A stretch of DNA of 64,000 bases from Amycolatopsis sp. NBC_01488 (GTDB lineage Bacteria > Actinomycetota > Actinomycetes > Mycobacteriales > Pseudonocardiaceae). The translations under genes and the position numbers were made by a program. Under the pieces are notes generated by a model. That model saw nothing but the letters and a program-made list of their open reading frames with translations. It ran no database searches and was not told the DNA's origin. Positions 63,150 through 64,000 of the stretch are shown piece by piece. Positions within the stretch are counted from its first letter, which is position 1, and each line of letters opens with the position of its first letter. The stretch covers positions 2,298,001 to 2,362,000 of the forward strand of contig NZ_CP109434.1 of the NCBI RefSeq assembly GCF_036227105.1, written 5' to 3'.

Positions 63150-64000
63150 ATGCGCTCGAAATTGCTTGTCGCCGGGCTGGTCCTGGCGCTGACCGCCGCA
63201 CTCGGGGGTGTGGCCGTGGCCGACGCGCGTCCTGGGGGACGACCGAAGCTGACGGATCCGCACCCGTGCCCGGGACAGCCGGGCTTCACCTGCTCGACGC
63301 TGACCGTGCCGCTCGACCACACCGGCCGGCGGCCGGGCACGCTCACCCTGCCGGTCGCGACGTCCGACAACGTGACCGCGCCGAAGGGCGTGCTGCTCTT
63401 CCTCACCGGCGGGCCCGGCCAGGGCGGCGTCCACACCATCACGCGGATCGCCAAGCAACGGCTGCCGGAAGTCGCGAAGGACTACCGGATCGTCATGCTC
63501 GACCAGCGCGGCACCGGCGCCGGCGCGCTGAACTGCCCGGGTCTGCAGGCGCAGGTGGGCAGTTCGGACATCGCGACGCCGATGCCGGACGCGGTCACCG
63601 AGTGCGCGCGGATCCTCGGCGACACGGCACCGCTCTACTCGACCGACCAGAGCGTCGCGGACTTCGACCAGCTCCGCCAGGCGCTGGGCGTGTCGAAGAT
63701 GGTGGTCGACGGCGTCTCGTACGGCTCGTTCACGGCGGCGCGGTACGCGGTCGCGCACCCGGGCAACGTCAGCAAGGTCGTCCTCGACTCGGTGCTCCCG
63801 CACCACGCTGCCGCGTCGGCCTCCCTGTACCTGACGGGGATGACGGCCGAGGCCCGCGTGCTGCGTGCGGCGTGTTCGGCGGCTCCGGCCTGCGGGTTCG
63901 ACCCCGCCGACGACCTCGCGTGGGTGGTCCGCCACCGAGGCACGGCCGATGGCGTGCGGATCTTCGACTTGATCGTGTCGTACGAGTTCGCCGACCCGAC
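63150..64000 (+). CDS. Secreted alpha/beta hydrolase, tripeptidyl-aminopeptidase-like, 3' truncated
   Basis: The frame is open from the ATG at 63150 to the window edge (283 codons). A Sec signal peptide (MRSKLLVAGLVLALTAALGG..VADA) is followed by CPGQPGFTCSTLTVPLDHTGRRPGTLTLPVA, the oxyanion loop LFLTGGPGQGG, IVMLDQRGTG and the nucleophile elbow GVSYGSFTAARYA. This matches SCO-type secreted tripeptidyl aminopeptidases and related hydrolases; the catalytic Asp, His and TAP-like C-terminus lie beyond the window. Confidence 0.87.
   Translation, partial: MRSKLLVAGLVLALTAALGGVAVADARPGGRPKLTDPHPCPGQPGFTCSTLTVPLDHTGRRPGTLTLPVATSDNVTAPKGVLLFLTGGPGQGGVHTITRIAKQRLPEVAKDYRIVMLDQRGTGAGALNCPGLQAQVGSSDIATPMPDAVTECARILGDTAPLYSTDQSVADFDQLRQALGVSKMVVDGVSYGSFTAARYAVAHPGNVSKVVLDSVLPHHAAASASLYLTGMTAEARVLRAACSAAPACGFDPADDLAWVVRHRGTADGVRIFDLIVSYEFADP

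Overview
The window is a 64 kb piece of a GC-rich actinobacterial chromosome. Codon use, frequent GTG starts, dense 4-bp gene overlaps and, above all, gene order point to a member of the Pseudonocardiales, most likely Amycolatopsis or a close relative. The order cwsA-ppiA-(rhomboid)-PH protein-crgA-...-trpG-pknB-pknA-pbpA-rodA-pstP-fhaB-fhaA-tRNA-Leu (58.8 kb back to 36.9 kb) matches the oriC-proximal cell-wall and Ser/Thr-kinase locus of Mycobacterium tuberculosis (Rv0008c to Rv0020c). The window is therefore near the origin, but dnaA, dnaN and gyrAB lie outside it. The genus is an inference.

Region by region. 0-2.6 kb: end of a copC-like gene, copD, and a phosphotransferase. 2.6-5.1 kb: an XRE/TPR regulator divergent from two small unknown genes. 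5.4-8.8 kb: a beta-glucoside unit (MFS permease, GH1 glucosidase, divergent TetR regulator with a 14-bp palindrome between them). 9-14 kb: an amino-acid deaminase/aldolase, an aldonolactone oxidase, a divergent PRPP synthetase paralogue, an NAD(P)-binding protein and an unknown protein. 14.4-16.3 kb: a translationally coupled pair of CitE/malyl-CoA-lyase-like genes. 16.3-17.7 kb: an ECF sigma factor with a membrane-anchored partner. 17.8-26.1 kb: one eight-gene operon (ABC importer for peptide-like solutes, aldehyde dehydrogenase, SDR, amidase), divergent from a FadR-type regulator with a perfect 15-bp FadR-like palindrome between them. 26.9-37 kb: patatin, class F sortase with a Thr-rich secreted partner, a cystathionine synthase/lyase-type enzyme, a penicillin-acylase/discoidin fusion, FKBP, three tandem trypsin-fold proteases, and tRNA-Leu(CAG).

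37.1-46.5 kb is the growth and division signalling operon: fhaA, fhaB, pstP, rodA, pbpA, pknA, pknB, mostly overlapping by 1-4 bp and closed by a strong UUCG-loop terminator. The kinases sense muropeptides through PASTA domains, the phosphatase PstP reverses them, the FHA proteins read the phosphothreonines, and RodA/PbpA build peptidoglycan. Compared with Mycobacterium, this copy carries an insertion between pknB and trpG: a lone EACC1-like protein plus an ABC ATPase and permease. The DUF881 gene (Rv0012) place is filled by other genes, including a class E sortase module.

49-55 kb holds an FprA-like ferredoxin reductase behind a good IdeR/DtxR iron box, a LiaS-type two-component system, an ABC-2 exporter and an SCO5389-family protein. 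55-60 kb holds the sortase E module, crgA, PH protein, rhomboid, cyclophilin and cwsA. 59.4-64 kb ends with a DUF6918-like protein, a DUF2020-like lipoprotein, an unknown Pro-rich protein, a PNPOx-like enzyme, a winged-helix protein and a truncated secreted alpha/beta hydrolase.

The signals most worth checking are the FadR-like operator and its operon, the iron box, two groups of DnaA-box sequences, the lone EACC1-like gene, the proteases with GDSGGP changed to YDSGAP, the class F sortase with no Arg after its Cys, and a repeated TCCACAGTGGA palindrome. No CRISPR array, prophage, insertion sequence or secondary-metabolite cluster was seen.
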